A stretch of DNA of 64,000 nt, taken from Actinomycetospora lutea (GTDB lineage: Bacteria > Actinomycetota > Actinomycetes > Mycobacteriales > Pseudonocardiaceae). Below are positions 62,048 through 64,000 of the stretch, piece by piece. Positions within the stretch are counted from its first letter, which is position 1; each line of letters starts with the position of its first letter. A program made the position numbers and the translations under genes. Where the stretch lies: positions 1 through 64,000 of the forward strand of contig NZ_JAQZAL010000014.1 in assembly GCF_028737205.1 (NCBI RefSeq), written 5' to 3'. The notes under the pieces are model-generated. The model made no database searches. It worked only from the letters and a program-made list of their open reading frames with translations, and was not told the DNA's origin.

Positions 62048-63463
62048 ATGCCGGACCGCCTGTCGGCGCTGGACGCCTCGTTCCTCTACATGGATCAACC
62101 GACGACTCCGATGCACGTCGGGAGCGTGTCCGTCTTCCGCAAGCCACGGTCCGGGTTCGACTACGACGGCCTGGTCGAGCTGATCTCGAGCCGGATCGGG
62201 CTGGTGCCGCGCTACCGCCAGAAGATCCGCGAGGTGCCCGGGCGGATGGCCCGGCCGGTGTGGATCGACGACGTCGACTTCGACGTCACCTACCACGTGC
62301 GGCGCTCCGCGCTGCCGTCGCCGGGCACCGAGCGGGCGCTGTGCGACCTGGTCGCCCGCCTCATGTCGCGGCCGCTGGACCACACCCGGCCCCTGTGGGA
62401 GATGTACCTCGTCGACGGGCTCTCCGGCGGGCGGGTGGCGCTGGTCACCAAGACGCACCAGGCAATGGTCGACGGGGTCGCCTCGATCGACATCGGCCAG
62501 GTGGTGCTCGACGACACCGCGAACGGCCGTCCGACCCCGGACATCGAGTGGGTCGCGCGGACCGAGCCGTCGTCGTGGCGGCTGATCTACGACGCGATGA
62601 GCGAGAACGTCTCCCGTCCCGGCAACGCGGTCGAGGCCGCCCGGGACGCGGTGCGCGACGCGGCGGACACCGTCACGAAGGTCGCGGGCGTCGCCGGGGG
62701 CCTGTTCTCGGCGGTGCGCACGGCTGTGCGCCCGGCGCCGGTGAGCCCGCTCAACGTGCCGATCTCCACCCAGCGCCGGTTCGCGATGACCCGCACCGAC
62801 CTCGAGGACTACCGCGCCGTCCGCCGCGCGCACGGCGGCACGATCAACGACGTCGTGCTGGCCGTCATCTCCGGGGCCCTGCGCAACTGGCTGCTCTCGC
62901 GGGGCGCGACGGTGTCGCCGACCACGACGATGCGGGCGATGGTGCCGCTGTCGGTGCGCGGGGACGCCGAGACCACGGGGTCGATCCAGGGCGCCGGGCT
63001 GCTCGGCAACCAGATCGCGTCGTTCCTGGTCGACCTGCCCGTGGGCGAGCCCAACGCGGTGCTGCGCATGCACCACGTCGCCCACGCGATGCGCGAGCAC
63101 AAGGAGTCGGGCCAGTCGGTCGGCGCGAACGCGCTGGTGCGGGTGGGCGGGTTCGCGCCGCCGACGCTGCACGCGCTGGGCGCCCGGGCCGCGAACGGCT
63201 TCGCGCGCCGGCTGTTCAACCTCGTCATCTCCAACGTCCCGGGCCCGCAGCACGCGCTGTACGCGGCGGGGGCCCGGATGCTCGAGATGTACCCGGTGGT
63301 GCCGCTGGCGAAGGGGCAGTCGCTGGCGGTCGGGCTGACCTCGTACGACGGCGGCGTGTTCTACGGCTTCAACGCCGACCGCGACTCGATGGCCGACGTG
63401 GACGAGCTGGGCGAGCTGGTCACCGAGTCGCTGGCGGAGCTGCGCGCGACGGTGCCGCGATGA
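62048..63463 (+). CDS. Wax-ester synthase/diacylglycerol acyltransferase family protein
   Basis: A 471-residue WS/DGAT-type acyltransferase. It has LSALDASFLYMDQPTTPMHVGSVSVF at the start, RPLDHTRPLWEMYLVDGL, and the active-site region LVTKTHQAMVDGVASIDIGQ (about 131-150), then VPLSVRGD and NLVISNVPGPQHALYAAGARMLEMYPVVPL. The motif HHxxxDG here is HQAMVDG: the first His stays and the second, catalytic one is Gln. The mycobacterial gene in this position is annotated as Tgs3 (Rv3234c). Activity is therefore doubtful. It is divergent from the methyltransferase gene, with a patatin-like gene just after. Confidence 0.9.
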   Translation: MPDRLSALDASFLYMDQPTTPMHVGSVSVFRKPRSGFDYDGLVELISSRIGLVPRYRQKIREVPGRMARPVWIDDVDFDVTYHVRRSALPSPGTERALCDLVARLMSRPLDHTRPLWEMYLVDGLSGGRVALVTKTHQAMVDGVASIDIGQVVLDDTANGRPTPDIEWVARTEPSSWRLIYDAMSENVSRPGNAVEAARDAVRDAADTVTKVAGVAGGLFSAVRTAVRPAPVSPLNVPISTQRRFAMTRTDLEDYRAVRRAHGGTINDVVLAVISGALRNWLLSRGATVSPTTTMRAMVPLSVRGDAETTGSIQGAGLLGNQIASFLVDLPVGEPNAVLRMHHVAHAMREHKESGQSVGANALVRVGGFAPPTLHALGARAANGFARRLFNLVISNVPGPQHALYAAGARMLEMYPVVPLAKGQSLAVGLTSYDGGVFYGFNADRDSMADVDELGELVTESLAELRATVPR

Positions 63464-63473
63464 CGGGGCTGCG

Positions 63474-64000
63474 GTGAGCCTCGGCCTGGTGCTCGGCACC
63501 GGCGGCCAGCTGGGCTACGCGTGGACGATCGCGGCACTGACCACCTGGGAGCAGGAGACCGGGCGCGACGCGCGCGAGGCGGACGTGCTGATCGGGACGT
63601 CGGCGGGCTCGGTGATCGCGGCGGCGCTGGCCAGCGGGGTGCCGGTGGCGGACATGCTCGCCCAGCTGCTCGACCCGCCGCCCGCCCCGACCCGGCCGAA
63701 GGGCGCGCCGCAGTCGACGGCGCGCCGGGGGCTGCCGCCGGTGCCGCGGGTCGGCCCCGGGTCGTTGCGGCTGCTGGGCGAGATCGCGCGGCGCCCACGC
63801 CGGTTCCCGCCGCTGGCGTTCGGGGCGGCGCTGCTCCCGACCGGCCGGGGTGACACCACCGGCCTGCACCGCTGGGCCACCAAGTGGGCGCGCGAGCAGT
63901 GGCCGGAGGCGCCCCAGGTGCGGATCGTGGCGATGGACTACGACACCGGGGCCCGCGTGCCGTTCGGGCGGCCCGGGGCGCCGCCGGCGTCGATGGCCGA
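63474..64000 (+). CDS. Patatin-like phospholipase, N-terminal part, cut by the window end
   Basis: An open frame from GTG 63474 that continues past the window edge (175 codons seen). It begins VSLGLVLGTGGQLGYAWTIAAL (oxyanion-hole glycines) and has the serine motif IGTSAGSVIAAALASG (G-x-S-x-G) at about 41-55. Patatin-like lipases hydrolyse acyl esters with a Ser-Asp dyad; the Asp lies beyond the edge. It starts 11 bases after the acyltransferase stop, so it is probably co-transcribed. A five-codon ATG frame overlaps the gap and is not likely real. Confidence 0.85.
   Translation, partial: MSLGLVLGTGGQLGYAWTIAALTTWEQETGRDAREADVLIGTSAGSVIAAALASGVPVADMLAQLLDPPPAPTRPKGAPQSTARRGLPPVPRVGPGSLRLLGEIARRPRRFPPLAFGAALLPTGRGDTTGLHRWATKWAREQWPEAPQVRIVAMDYDTGARVPFGRPGAPPASMA

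Noticed and set aside
63460-63477. Five-codon ATG frame between the acyltransferase and patatin genes
   Set aside because: Too short and ends in TGA one codon before the patatin start region; likely chance or at most a coupling device.

Overview
The window is about 75 % G+C, gene-dense chromosomal DNA of an actinobacterium. Codon use, frequent GTG starts, WhiB, F420 biosynthesis, MtrAB-LpqB, arabinogalactan-linker enzymes and two-subunit acyl-CoA carboxylase genes all point to a mycolata relative. The gene set and codon style suit Pseudonocardiales (Pseudonocardia or Actinomycetospora type), but the genus is my inference. I see no phage, insertion sequence, CRISPR array, tRNA or rRNA.

The backbone follows, in order, a block I know from Mycobacterium tuberculosis (roughly Rv3281 back to Rv3234c): accE/accD, birA, PH protein, GtrA, purK-purE, fadE25, TIGR03089 and LCP genes, rmlD, wbbL, sugar-nucleotide pyrophosphorylase, fbiB/fbiA, whiB2, DUF3499, manB, SIS protein, manA, amino-acid permease, ahcY, tmk-mtrA-mtrB-lpqB, comF, hpf, secA, Rv3235-like and a wax-ester-synthase-type acyltransferase. 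Lineage-specific genes are inserted between these: a two-component system with a HisN-like phosphatase (5-8 kb), a sigma factor fused to a zinc-finger membrane domain next to a degenerate GGDEF-like gene (9.4-12 kb), two TetR cassettes (13.8-15.7 and 25.1-27 kb), an SGNH hydrolase (17.8-19 kb), a very large glycosyltransferase (34-38 kb) and an acyl-CoA ligase (46-48 kb).

Functionally, 0-17 kb holds acyl-CoA carboxylation, biotin loading, purine synthesis and acyl-CoA oxidation. 17-29 kb is cell-wall building (LCP ligase, rhamnose synthesis and transfer, nucleotide-sugar synthesis). 29-33 kb makes cofactor F420. 34-44 kb combines WhiB2, glycosyl transfer and mannose metabolism. 48-57 kb joins the methyl cycle (AhcY) to cell-cycle and envelope signalling (Tmk, MtrAB, LpqB). 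57-64 kb has protein export (SecA), RNA methylation and lipid metabolism. Two-gene translational coupling by ATGA/GTGA overlap recurs (accD-accE, sigma-gtrA, purK-purE, TIGR03089-SGNH, tmk-mtrA, mtrB-lpqB).

The most interesting non-coding signals are: a well-formed S-adenosylhomocysteine riboswitch before ahcY (48220-48291); four 14-bp tandem repeats lying across the tmk start codon; an 18-bp-stem hairpin in the leader of a DUF805 gene; two identical TetR-type operators 44 bp apart before a flavin monooxygenase; two large hairpins after ahcY; and TANNNT -10 boxes only 6-9 bases before many start codons, which indicates widespread leaderless transcription. I found no clear wholly new system. 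The nearest candidate is the membrane-tethered sigma factor coupled to GtrA.
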